The notes under the pieces: model-generated | The model's database searches: none | What the model was told of the DNA's origin: nothing | What the model saw: the letters and a program-made list of their open reading frames with translations, nothing else | In this document: positions 12,070 through 22,693 of the stretch, one piece after another | Layout of the letters: each line of letters begins with the position of its first letter | Position numbering within the stretch: position 1 is the first letter of the stretch | Position numbers and translations under genes: made by a program | Source of the DNA: Apostichopus japonicus | Taxonomy: Eukaryota > Echinodermata > Holothuroidea > Aspidochirotida > Stichopodidae | Length of the DNA: 60,000 nt | Reading direction: 5' to 3' | Assembly (NCBI RefSeq): GCF_037975245.1 | Contig: NC_092566.1 | Coordinates: 18,077,001-18,137,000 of the forward strand

Positions 12070-13025
12070 GAGAATCAGTACGCTGAAACTCAGGACGCAG
12101 AACTCAGTACACGCTGAAACTAAATACGCTGAAACTGAGTACACGCTGAAACTAAGTACGCTGAAACTGAGTGTACGCTGAAACTAAGAAAACGCTGAAA
12201 CTGAGTATACGCTGAAACTAAGAAGACGCTAAAACTAAGTACGCTGAAACTGAGTACACGCTGAAACTAAGAAAACGCTGAATCTCAGTACGCTGAAACT
12301 GAGTATACACTGAAACTAAGTACACGCTGAAACTAAATACGCTGAAACTCAGAATTCAGTACACGCTGAAACTAAGTTCGCTGAAACTCAGAATTCAGTA
12401 CACGCTGAATCTAAGTACGCGCTGAAACTCAGGACTCAGAACCCGCTGAAACTAAATACGCTGAAACTGAGTACACGCTGAAACTAAGAAGACGCTAAAA
12501 CTAAGTACGCTGAAACTGAGTACACGCTGAAACTAAGAAAACGCTGAAACTCAGTACGCTGAAACTGAGTATACGCTGAAACTGAGTATATGCTGAAACT
12601 AAGAAGACGCTGAAACTAAGAGAACGCTGAAACTCAGTACGCTGAAACTGAGTGTACGCTGAAACTAAGTACGCTGAAACTAAGAACGCTGAAACTCAGG
12701 AATCAGAACCCGCTGAAACTAAGTACGCTGAAACTGAGTACACGCTGAAACTAAGAAAACGCTGAAACTAAGAAAACGCTGAAACTAAGAAAACGCTGAA
12801 ACTAAGAAAACGCTGAAACTAAGAAAACGCTGAAACTAAGAAAACGCTGAAACTGAGTATACGCTGAAACTGAGTATATGCTGAAACTAAGAACACGCTG
12901 AAACTCAGTACACTGAAACTGAGTGTACGCTGAAACTTAGAAGACGCTGAAACTCAGGACGCTGAATCTCTGACGCTAAAACTAAGTAAGCTAAGTACGC
13001 TGACGCTGAAACTCAGTACGATGAA
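12066..13025. repeat. Minisatellite array of a GCTGAAACT(A/G/C)AG core, about 60 copies
   Basis: Roughly 950 bp of tandem units built on ACGCTGAAACT followed by AAG, GAG or CAG and a short variable linker. Unit length is mostly 14-17 bp, with occasional longer variants (for example CTCAGAATTCAGTACACGCTG near 12345-12405). Local runs of identical AAGAAAACGCTGAAACT units occur at 12740-12850, suggesting recent expansion. The array ends with AATCAATATGAC at about 13030. Confidence 0.95.
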
Positions 13026-13030
13026 ACTAA

Positions 13031-14387
13031 TCAATATGACAGGTCACTTTGCATGCTAAAACGTTATCATGGTAGGCCCTATACTACTGTTTGTAAGCGG
13101 GGGCCTTCATGACACGGTTAAAGAGGAGGGCAAGTTTGCATCAAATCTAAAGCATACTTGATATAGGACCTGGCAAACCTAGTCGCCGACATCGGTTGGA
13201 GTAAATTAACGGGCATTGGAAACGTTTCCGGTAACAGCCAGGCCTATACTGTGTTACTATATGTAACAGGTATCATACATGTTGTCGTATAACCAATTGT
13301 TTCAGACGAACTAACATAGGCCTACATAGACCTAATAGCGCTAATCTATGTACTAAATATGCTTCAAAATGCATCATTCCACGTCTAAAATTATATTTAT
13401 GTTCCGGTGAAGGACCCCAGATATCCCCCCCCCCCTATAGTATACATGGGAGTCGTTTTCAAATACCCCTGATGAAATCTACTCCTTAGGACAATCCTTG
13501 GTCCGGCCCTACAGACACCCAAATAGCTTTTGCATGTAACAGTACTAGAAAACTCGGTATCACAAATGTCTCTTGATAACCCCCACCCCCCCCCCCCCCC
13601 GCTCGAAAAAGAAGAAATCGTTTCATAACCTTAATATCAGAAATATTTATATAGAGAGAGTGAGAGAAAGAAAGAGAGAGAAATGTGATGAAAAGTCGAA
13701 ATTCTCCCTAAAAATCGTCCGATATATGTCTGTTTCTAACGAATGGCCGGGGACGAGATTGTTGTATTGCTATTAAGCGGAAGTGTCAAAACATAGGAAT
13801 TTACTCTGCGCCAATGTGTAGTCTAGAGCTACGTACGTTACAGGTCGCAGACGTTGTGTTTCTCCTTTAAGTTCACCATTTAAGTTCCGTCACCTTTGCT
13901 TTTTCTATGTGACAAATGCTTCTCACAATAGAGAACTTGAAGATAATGGAACGATACTATGAAAAGTAAACTTCCCCATAAAGTGAATGGGGTGTTGGCT
14001 TACATTTAAACTAAGTCTTTTCACTACAAAATTAAACAATTAAGAGAGGCTTTTGTTAAACCAACCTCGAAATACATGTGTTTACTTTCGTATTTCACAG
14101 GGGTGTAAAGAAGGCTCCGCGGGTTGTATATAAGGAATTCCCATCTAATTGGAAAATCTATGATTCATATACCAATAGCAGAATTCAAACAGAGACTAAA
14201 ATCTGCATATTCCACTAGACCAGGATATTTTTATTTTATTTTTCTAGCATAAACACAACATCACAAGGCATAGCCTTTTCAAAAAATTGTGGGTTTCTTT
14301 GGTCCTTTACGTTTTTGGGCCTGCGATGAAGGGTTGGGGGGGGGGGGGGTAGGGAGGACGATCACGAGGCAGTCGTAGTACATGTAT
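13031..14387. other. Intergenic, no gene seen
   Basis: Contains poly-C tracts (13426-13434, 13587-13600), a purine-rich GA repeat (about 13652-13682) and a poly-G tract at 14335-14350. No coding feature is supported. Confidence 0.6.
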
Positions 14388-14469
14388 ATATATGATATAA
14401 TATATATGTATATGTATATATGTTTATATGTATATGTATATATATATATAAATATGTATATATGTATAT
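14388..14469. repeat. (TA)n / TATG microsatellite
   Basis: About 80 bp of TATA, TATG and TATATGTA repeats immediately precede a CAGGGTTCTGCC transposon end. Confidence 0.85.
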
Positions 14470-16700
14470 CAGGGTTCTGCCCAGGGTGGATTGAGTGCCG
14501 TCAGGACTATCTAAGCGGAGCGCCACCATCAGTTGGCGCGGAGCGTACAAGAAAATTTTGGGTGTTGGAAACCCCCCAGATGGCCGGAAACGGCCCTTCC
14601 CGAGTATTCTGAGCCACATGTAGACAGCTTTGAAATGATATCTCATGTCTGGAATTTTTCATAATTAATGAAAAAAGTTAGGACAAATATCTGGAGCACC
14701 AGAGTACAGACCAGCCGGTGGTGCATATTAAATAAATCATTCAGGCTGACATGATAATTTTAGATGGACAGTGCATGAGTGAGAGTCCACTCCCAAATAA
14801 AGACGAATCATAGTGAATTATGTATTCTCTCTCATTTATTCAACATCGGGCCTATGGTACCTTGCCAAACATCTGTGAGCTCATCCCCTGTCTAACACCT
14901 GTTCGTTAACATTTTTTGGCACGTTGCCAGGAAACTTTTCATGGAGTAAACTTTTTTCGTTCCACTCTAGAATTAATTAGGTCAGTCAGTAAAGGATCGG
15001 TAAAGTTATGCGAAATGATATCTTAGACGTTCAAGAAAAGTAGGTAAAATATCCCCGTTACATTTAGGTAAGTAAAACACACCTCAAGCCAACTGACTCC
15101 TCTGCATGCACACCCCATGAAACACGAGGCACAGTCCATACCATACACGCATAGCACGATATCAAGACCCCTTGCTATGGCCATCTTTATGAAAGTTACC
15201 CTTTAAATCACATGTTTTAGGCCACTTGGCATGATTAACTCAATGCTCAATATTGTTTCCATGTTCTTGTAGAAAACGTTAACTCCGCAAAATACAATTA
15301 GTTGTGATTTTGTAGTTACGTGAGATCCGTTATAACCGCCGAGGTGGTTAGGCTATTTGCTATACACTTAACTATGGTAGATATTATTTTTTCGGTATTT
15401 TTGGAAATGCTAGAAAATACTTTCTTTTCCCCCCGCTGAACACCAGATGTGGTCTTACGGTATATTCATAAATGGATGCACTAGAGCCTTGTTTACATGA
15501 CATTAGTTGCATTTAGTACGATATGCAAGTTTGGCGTGAATTTTTCGAAAGTGCTTTGCTCGATCTTTCGTAAAATTTGAAAGGTGTAGCCTACCACCTT
15601 TCCGTACACAATTGGTACACAATTGATTTTCAGTTTTTTTTTTCTCTATACGGTCAAGTGAATAAGTTGTACATTGAGTATAAACTCATCGCGAATGCAA
15701 AAAACGATGCGGGGATTTCCAGCAGTCAAATGTTTTCTTTGCGGGATTACTGAGTCAGTTGACGGGAATCCCGCACCTTAGTGGGAACACTGAAGTCAAA
15801 TTCATACGAAAGAAAAACGTTTACTAACCAACATACAACACAAATATAAAAGAACGTGGAATGGCGATATTGTTCAAAACATTTCCCGCGAGGCTGATTT
15901 ATTACAGCAACCTTCCCGCGCTGGGCCGTGGGTGTCCGTGTGACACGTATACCCTGAAGCTTGCGAAATAGCCATTGTAAGTGGGTTGGGGACACATCAT
16001 TACTATTTGGTATTGTGACTAAATTTTGCGAGCACGCTCTCTGAACATTTTCCTTTTGTTTCTGAAACTTTTCTTGTGAAATTTTACTCTTTTTTTTATA
16101 GATGTACTTATTTGTCCTTTGTGTTTTTTTGTTTTTTTTTCGTCCCTTTTTTTTCTATTTTTTTTTGTCCGATTTTTTTTTTTTCCGCCAGCCGGGCTGG
16201 ATTTCCCGCGAGCATCGCGGATTTCCCGCGAACCTGGTTCGAACGGTTCGCAAGGTTTTCCAGCCCTTGTCACTCGTGCCTAATGCAATATGATGTAAAT
16301 TCACCCGCTACGAAGGTTAACGGCCGTATGTGTACTAACTAGCTGGATAGTGCCTGTGTCTCGCGCGATAAAAATAGATATAAATGAAACTATCAAAAGT
16401 ACGATCGGGAGTTGGAAACGGAAAACAGTCATTGGTCTGGAATGCGGAACTCTGGTAATTTTTACTAAGTATGACACTGTGATGTGTTGGATATTTTGAA
16501 CAGTTATGAACTGGATTTCCCCTAGTCTCAAACAGATTGTTTCTGTACGTTCGACCCTCCGGCTATGGAGCTGTTTTTTGGAGTTCCTATCGAAAATAAG
16601 TGCCGGTCGGAAAAGTCACTCAGGCAGATTGTGGCGGTCGGTAATTCAGCGTGCCGCGTGGTCGGGCCGACCGGCGCCGACCGGCAGCGGCAGAACCCTG
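14470..16700. mobile_element. Candidate hAT-like non-autonomous element with CAGGGTTCTGCC termini
   Basis: The left end reads CAGGGTTCTGCC (14470-14481). The right end reads GGCAGAACCCTG (16689-16700), its exact reverse complement. Both flanks have GTATAT (14464-14469 and 16701-16706), a possible 6-bp target duplication, although the TA-rich setting weakens it. No transposase frame is visible inside. The interior holds one copy of the roughly 110-bp dispersed repeat next to the left end, a T-rich tract (16088-16183) and GC-rich CCCGCGAGC stretches. It may be one element or two ends of related nested copies. Confidence 0.5.
14500..14608 (+). repeat. About 110-bp dispersed repeat, copy A
   Basis: The segment CTATCTAAGCGGAGCGCCAC to GATGGCCGGAAACGGC to TTCCCGAG matches, in reverse complement, segments at 19722-19820 and 20230-20330. 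Shared blocks are the GGAGCGCCACCAT/GGCGC core, AAAATTTTGGG and AGATGGCCGGAAAC. It is probably an end segment of a transposon family. Confidence 0.75.
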
Positions 16701-16742
16701 GTATATATATATATATATATATTTATGTGTATATATATACGT
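16701..16742. repeat. (TA)n microsatellite
   Basis: TA dinucleotide run flanking the right CAGGGTTCTGCC-type terminus, mirroring the TA-rich tract at the left terminus. Confidence 0.85.
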
Positions 16743-17520
16743 ACACTAGGATAGCCAGTAACTGGGCTGGGAACAGTGAAACTCCATGCCCTTCACCCCC
16801 CGTGCACACTACAGTCCCCACCCAGCCCCATTTGTGCCACCATCATGTGCACCAACATTGCATAATTTCCACTAACCGAGTATTGTGCCAAATATGAACA
16901 GGATAATCCAGAGGTTTTTGTTTTATACCAATGATAGATAAATCGAACCCCCCCCCCCCAAAAAAAAAGAACAAGTGCCATCACCAAAGCATAATGGACC
17001 TACATGTATATCTGATTTACTGGTTGAAAGAAAATGACATTTTTGAAACTTACCAAAACCCTGCAAATTTTGTAACAGTTTACGAACATGGTTTTGACGT
17101 CACAGATTCACTTTGCAAAAATGATATACCTCTAGAACCTCTATCGCTAGGCACTGTTTCCAAAAGCCCCTTCAGTTCTGTCCATTACAGTATATCCAAA
17201 TAATTCAGAACATTTATAATTATACGTAAATGTAGTGTTACTAAACATATATAGTATTGTGACTTACAACAGAGCTATAAAGAATGCTGAGAATTCTCGA
17301 AATCAATAGGATAGCCGAAGCTCACTAGCCTTTACTTTAACCGAGTTACAATTTACAGTTAATCTGTAAATGGGTCAACTTTCATAACTAAGGGTGGATC
17401 GAAAACACACAAGTTTTAATCAGTGTAAGGAATTTGGAATGTTCACAATCTTCTTTGGGATGTTTTAAATTCTTATATTAACTCCTCTGTTCGGCAAATA
17501 TGCCGCACTGATGTACAGTG
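16743..17520. other. Intergenic, no gene seen
   Basis: A poly-C/poly-A run at 16949-16968 and otherwise unique AT-rich DNA. No coding or RNA feature is supported. Confidence 0.55.
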
Positions 17521-17521
17521 T

Positions 17522-17765
17522 TTCTATGGGTTGCGTGGTCTCACTAGGTTAAATATATGGCATGGACTCATGCCATGGACTATATGTTTGGCAATAGGCA
17601 TCCGTCCAGTGTCTTTACGGGTTGCGTGGTCTCACTAGGTTAAAAATATGGCATGGACTCATGCCATGGACTGTATGTTTGGTAATAGGCATCCGATCTG
17701 ATCAGTCACTCTTTACGGGTCACGTGGTCCCACTTGGTTATATTATATGGCATGGATTCTGAGTG
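17522..17765. repeat. About 90-100-bp tandem repeat with internal palindrome, 2.5 copies
   Basis: Units start near 17522, 17611 and 17710 with CTTTACGGGTTGCGTGGTC and run through a GGCATGGACTCATGCC palindrome and GCATCCG. The third unit is truncated after ATATGGCATGGATTC and is the most diverged. Confidence 0.85.
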
Positions 17766-18594
17766 AATCTGATTTGCAAATAATTAAAAACAAAATGGAG
17801 AATGACTAGATCTAGCTCCCAGACCCCGTTACATGACAGTCGCCACTACGCCCCTTATTTATTCAATCCTTCATCCGCCTATGGCCCTTCAATAAAGTTT
17901 CAGCGTCTTCCTAAATCTTATGGGGGCGGGGGTAGGGGTTACCCATCCCACCCCCACATAAAGTTCCGTACACGCCCATTGCTTTTCGATCTACCCTTTA
18001 CGTTGATTAGGTTGTTCGAACATGTTGTTACTGTTTCTTTCTTTCTCTCTCCTGTACATTTCACTCATCAGGAACAGTTGCTCCCGCTTTCATGGTTTGC
18101 TCGCAATGGTATTTACTGTTGTTGGTACGACCCATTCAATGAAAAGAAAACGTGAATCGACAGGTATATGATGGACGTCTGTGCATCCACGCTTAGATAG
18201 TTTAAAGGGAACAAGGTTTTTCCATCAACTTTATTCCTCACGGGTTAATTGGTTAGGACCTACGTAAAGTATGTTTCAGTCACCAACTCAAAGCGTGGAC
18301 CTCACGGAAAAATACACAAAACTGTTACTGTCACAACCTAGCGATTATACCTACCACAGGGGGTTGGGGCATTCTCACAGACCCCATTATGGGCAGTCGG
18401 CTTCAACGAGTGAGGGTCACTCCCCCATCTTTAAATATCCTGGATTCCAGCCCTGCCGACCGGTAGTGACGATACTGCCATCATTGTGGCACTGACTAAC
18501 GATTAATGGAATAATTCCCACCTGTGGGTATATTTCAGTTTTCCAATAACTGTACCGCCTCTTCTATAAAAACTTTACGATTAAATCCCCTTCA
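17766..18594. other. Intergenic, no gene seen
   Basis: Unique sequence with short open frames that show no conserved domain or codon signal. Nothing further can be supported. Confidence 0.5.
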
Positions 18595-19311
18595 CAGGGG
18601 CGTATCCAGGGGGGCGCAACAGGCGCGCGCCCCCCCTATTGGCCGTCACCAAAAAAAAAAAAAGTTTAGCAAAAAAAAAAAAAAAAAAAAAAATTGATGA
18701 CGACCTTTATGTGAGATGTCGGTGATCGCTCAACTCCCCCGCCCCCCCTCCCGTATGCTGTATTTTTTGTTTGCCAAAAAAAGGTTCTGGAGAATTTAGG
18801 CGGCATAATAGTTTTAGAAACATAGATGGTTATTGTGTTTGTATTATCACTATAAACACTAAATGACATGCCAGCCATACTAAATTGTGCATTTTGTGTC
18901 CATATTTACTGGAAATGTTGCTTATTATTAAGGTCGAAAAATGGATCACATATGGCCATGGGCGGCGATCCTGGGTGGAGGGGGGATATATCCCCCCATG
19001 AAAATGGGTGGAGGGGATGTAATGCACCATATCCCCCCCCCCCACCAAATGCCAGGGATAAGAATATTTTCATGCCTACATTTATGCATCTTCGTTAATG
19101 TACGGCTCTTTTTTAGCTTCATTTCTCGCCTACCATAAACGCAGTGCGATCTTTTCAAATAAAGCGTCTTTATAAAGCAAAAATAGTTGACTGTAGGCTT
19201 CATTGGCCCTATAACAACAAAATGTATTATTGCGCCCACGGTATTGATATAGTACATATATGCACCCTCATAGTATTCATATAGGCCCTATAGTAGGCCT
19301 ACACACGTACA

Positions 19312-19887
19312 CAGTGCTGCCAAGTCACCCGCTTTGGGCGGGTGTCACCCGCATTTTCGGGTCGTCTCCCGCTCACCCGCCCACCTGTCCGAATCTCCCG
19401 CATTTTCCAAAAATCTCCCGCATTTTTGAAGAATCTCCCGCATTGTAGGCCCACAGAGTTTTTCCTGTGAAAGTGTATCATTGCTAGCGTGAAATTCATT
19501 TCATCACACCAAAATGCGAATTATCTCAGAACCGCCAGGATCGGAAATTACTCAAAGCCGATCGTGCTAAATATGCCCGGCTGAAAGCAACGTTACCTAT
19601 ACGATTCGTGAAAAATAATACCGTTACGACACACGTGAACGCTTCAAGATATTTTTTCCTCTGGAATGAAAAAAAAATAGACACAATACAAATATGGAGA
19701 CAGTATAGATTCAGCTTAGATGACCCCGGAAGTGATGTTTCCGGCCATCTGAGGGGCCGTAAGATCCCAAAATTTTCTTGTACGCTCCGCGCCAACCCAT
19801 GGTGGCGCTCCGCTTAGATGGTGTACGTAACCAACAGCACCAGACAATTTTCACCCGCCTAAAAAACATCTGACCTTGGCAACTCTG
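19312..19887. mobile_element. Inner hAT-like MITE with perfect 6-bp target-site duplication
   Basis: The left end CAGTGCTGCCAAG (19312) and the right end CTTGGCAACTCTG (19875-19887) form an imperfect terminal inverted repeat. CGTACA directly flanks both sides (19306-19311 and 19888-19893). The left interior has several TCTCCCGCATTTT repeats and CACCCGC motifs. A copy of the 110-bp dispersed repeat lies in the right half. It is 576 bp and non-coding. Confidence 0.75.
19722..19820 (-). repeat. About 110-bp dispersed repeat, copy B
   Basis: Reverse-oriented relative to the copy at 14500. It retains GTTTCCGGCCATCT, CCCAAAATTTT and the GCGCC/CATGGTGGCGC core ending CGCTTAGATGG. Confidence 0.75.
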
Positions 19888-20229
19888 CGTACATGTTCCC
19901 TCGAACAGCTGAGAATCTCATGTAACCAGGGTAATGCTTAATACACGTTTCACCTGGATGCCCTAGCAATCGGTACCTAGGAATGTAACTATGTGTAATT
20001 GTGTATTGCATGTGTATAGGCCTATAATAGCCTGCATGAGGCCATTTTCTTCATCGAATAATATAACAGAGCTCTCGAACATTCTAACGTTGCTCCTGAA
20101 ACAAGATTGACAGGGGCAATTTTCCCAAAATAACACCCGAAATTAAAAAAAAAAGTATTTTGGATCCTGATTATGAGATATTTCGGACATGACATCCCTA
20201 TTTTAAAGTTGGGTATATGCCGCTTGGAA

Positions 20230-20330
20230 ACCTCGGGAAGTGCCGTTTCCGGCCATCTAGAGGGTTTGTTAATCCCAAAATTTTATTGGACGCTTCGCGC
20301 CAACTCATGGTGGCGCTACGCTTAGATAGT
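20230..20330 (-). repeat. About 110-bp dispersed repeat, copy C
   Basis: Same orientation as copy B. It has CCTCGGGAAGTGCCGTTTCC, GGCCATCTAGAGG, CCCAAAATTTTATTGG and the CGCGCCAACTCATGGTGGCG core. Confidence 0.75.
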
Positions 20331-20520
20331 CAACAGGGTCATATCCCCCCCCCCCCCACTCGGAAGTACGGATCGCCGCCCATGCATATGACACCATTTG
20401 GCATTTCAGCCCTTCTTTGAAAGCAAAAATTGTACACCCCTCCCCTTAGACCCATCCCCCAGGACGGCGATCATTCATGCCTGGCGCCCCCCCTATTGGA
20501 AAATCCTGGATACGCCCCTG

Positions 20521-21769
20521 CCTTTATGAGTAACCAAAGAATAGGTTCGGTACAACTGCTTCCTGGTGGGTATTAAATGGTCATAGCTTGTGACAGCTGC
20601 GAATAGGTATCTAGAAGTGTTAGGCTTCTGTGTTCATACAGGATTTACAGTGAAATGATCGTTAGGCTCCACCGCATGTGCATAAAACCGACAACAACAT
20701 AAAATGTAGTAAAAAGCCATGAAAAAGAAATTGTTTTTTTCGATTCTTTATTCCACAATATGTAAGATACATTACAATCACAATTTAGAAGTCTAAAAGA
20801 CAGTAATTGTAGCCACTATTAATATTTTAACTTTTAAACCAATAGCTGGATTTTGTAAATTTTATCTAACGATAAAGATAACGTTTAAATATCATTTCAT
20901 TTGAGTATGATTCTTGCTCATGCCTTTACAGAAAGAGACTGGAAAAGGTTGCTTTTATTGATTTAATATGCCAACATTTAACGTAGCTGAAGTTAAATTA
21001 CAGTAGTGTCAATTTCACTATTTACAGAGGCTTACGGCCACAAACAAAATTTAGTTTGCTATGAGAAAATCGGTTGCGATTATTGTATCTTTTTTTTTTT
21101 TGTAAAACCGAGATAGATATCTGGAACATGTTTCGGGACTTTTCTTTTAGGAAAGCAAGTTTTCTTTGTAAGAAGGACATTTTTTGTTTATGTAGATTTG
21201 GGAAAGGATTTAAAAAATCCTAACAATTTATTTTTTAAAATTTACACATGAAAATTATATTTATGAAAGTAAGCGGAAATGGATGAGTTTTTCTAAATTG
21301 TCCAGTTTGCTCATGTGCTGTCAGAGTAGAAAGAATAATTATTTAAGAAGACCTTATCAGAATAAACGTAATGTCTGTTGATGTGGAGTTGCTTGATGCT
21401 TTCTGCAGTTCTTCAGTTAGTCTATTCTACTGTTTAATTCCAAAAGAAATGGTTTCGGAAAGTTACACTTTTCTTAGCTGTTGTAAAATATCCGCTTAAT
21501 AAGAAAATGTTTAGGTATAATTGTCAACAGAACGCGAATAAATGGAGGCCAAAAAATAAAATGAAAATCAAAGTAAAGAGAAAGAATAAGACAAAAAGGG
21601 ATATTCTTGCTAATTAATTATTTAGGTTACTTTGAAAGCTAGTGACACTTAAATTGGCGATAATTAGACCTTGTATCAAACTACTTTAACATTCCTGCGA
21701 GAGGCCAATACCGTAAAAAGTACAAGCATTGATTCTTCAGAACCTGCTTGCCAATCCCAAAAAATATTT
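20521..21769. other. AT-rich intergenic DNA
   Basis: No gene, RNA or clear repeat is recognised here. Confidence 0.5.
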
Positions 21770-22620
21770 CAAGATCCACTGTTAAATTTTATTACAACAA
21801 AACTGGCATACATATATTTAAAGTATTATATTCAAGCAAAGTTAAGCAAATGAAATGAATTCTTTTCTTTACAACTATGTTAAGTAATGAAATGCAGTGC
21901 GAAGAATGGGAAAAAATGAAGAAAAAATGAAAAAAAAATCTGTATGAGACACACGTGAACAAACCCCACACGTTTTACAAGTAACAAGATAAGAAAGTTT
22001 CACCTTAATTAATTGACGCGGAAGCATAATGCTACCAAACACTAAAAATAATCAAACAAATCAAGATCCACTGTTAAATTTTAATACAACAAAACTGGCA
22101 TACATATAATTAAAGTATTATATTCAAGCAAAGTTAAGCAAATGAAATGACTTATCTTCTTTACAACTATAATGAAATGAAGTGCAAAGAATGAGAAAAA
22201 AATGAAGAGAAAAAGAAAAAGAAAACCAACGGTATGAAACACACATGAACAAACCCCACACGTTTTACAAGTAACAAGATAAGAAAGTTTCACCTTTATT
22301 AATTGATGTGAAGCGTAATGCTACCAAAAACACTAAAAATAACAAAAAAATCTTTTCCGTAATTAACGGTGTCAAACAACTAACATAACACATATTCAAA
22401 GCATAGTTATGTTAAGAAATGAAATGAAGTGCGAAGAATGAGAAAAAAATGTGGAGAAAAGAAAAAAAAACAACGGTATGAGACACACATGAACAAACAC
22501 GGTTTACAAGTAACAAGATAAGAATGGTGCACCTGATGCAGAAGCGTAATGCTACCAAACTCTAAAAATAACCCAAAAATCTTTTCCGTAAGTAACGGTG
22601 TCAAACAACTAACATAACAC
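21770..22620. repeat. About 292-bp tandem repeat, three copies (third partial)
   Basis: CAAGATCCACTGTTAAATTTT starts at about 21770 and 22062, giving a 292-bp period. Shared landmarks are GACACACGTGAAC/GACACACATGAAC, CAAGTAACAAGATAAGAA and GCATAATGCTACCAAAC. A third, deleted copy covers about 22405-22570, and CTTTTCCGTAAnTAACGGTG recurs at 22349 and 22580. Confidence 0.85.
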
Positions 22621-22656
22621 AACATCCAAAGCAAATTTGAATATTCAAATCGAATT

Positions 22657-22661
<5 letters not shown>

Positions 22662-22691
<30 letters not shown>
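22662..22691. repeat. (AT)n microsatellite
   Basis: About 30 bp of pure TA dinucleotides following the 292-bp array. Confidence 0.9.

Positions 22692-22693
<2 letters not shown>

Larger units (their letters stand above)
18595..20520. mobile_element. Nested non-autonomous DNA transposon, CAGGGGCGTATCCAGG termini
   Basis: The left end CAGGGGCGTATCCAGG (18595-18610) is matched by CCTGGATACGCCCCTG at the right end (20505-20520), a perfect 16-bp terminal inverted repeat of hAT-like form. Flanks are CCTTCA (18589-18594) and CCTTTA (20521-20526), an imperfect 6-bp duplication. Inside are a second inverted pair around CATGGGCGGCGATCC (about 18957-18971 and 20376-20390), a third complete element (19312-19887), two copies of the 110-bp repeat and long poly-A and poly-C tracts. 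No transposase is encoded. Confidence 0.75.

Noticed and set aside
15700-15800. Single transposon-like end (CACTG preceded by GTGGGAA, with CCCGC repeats)
   Set aside because: No matching opposite end was found nearby, so no element could be bounded.
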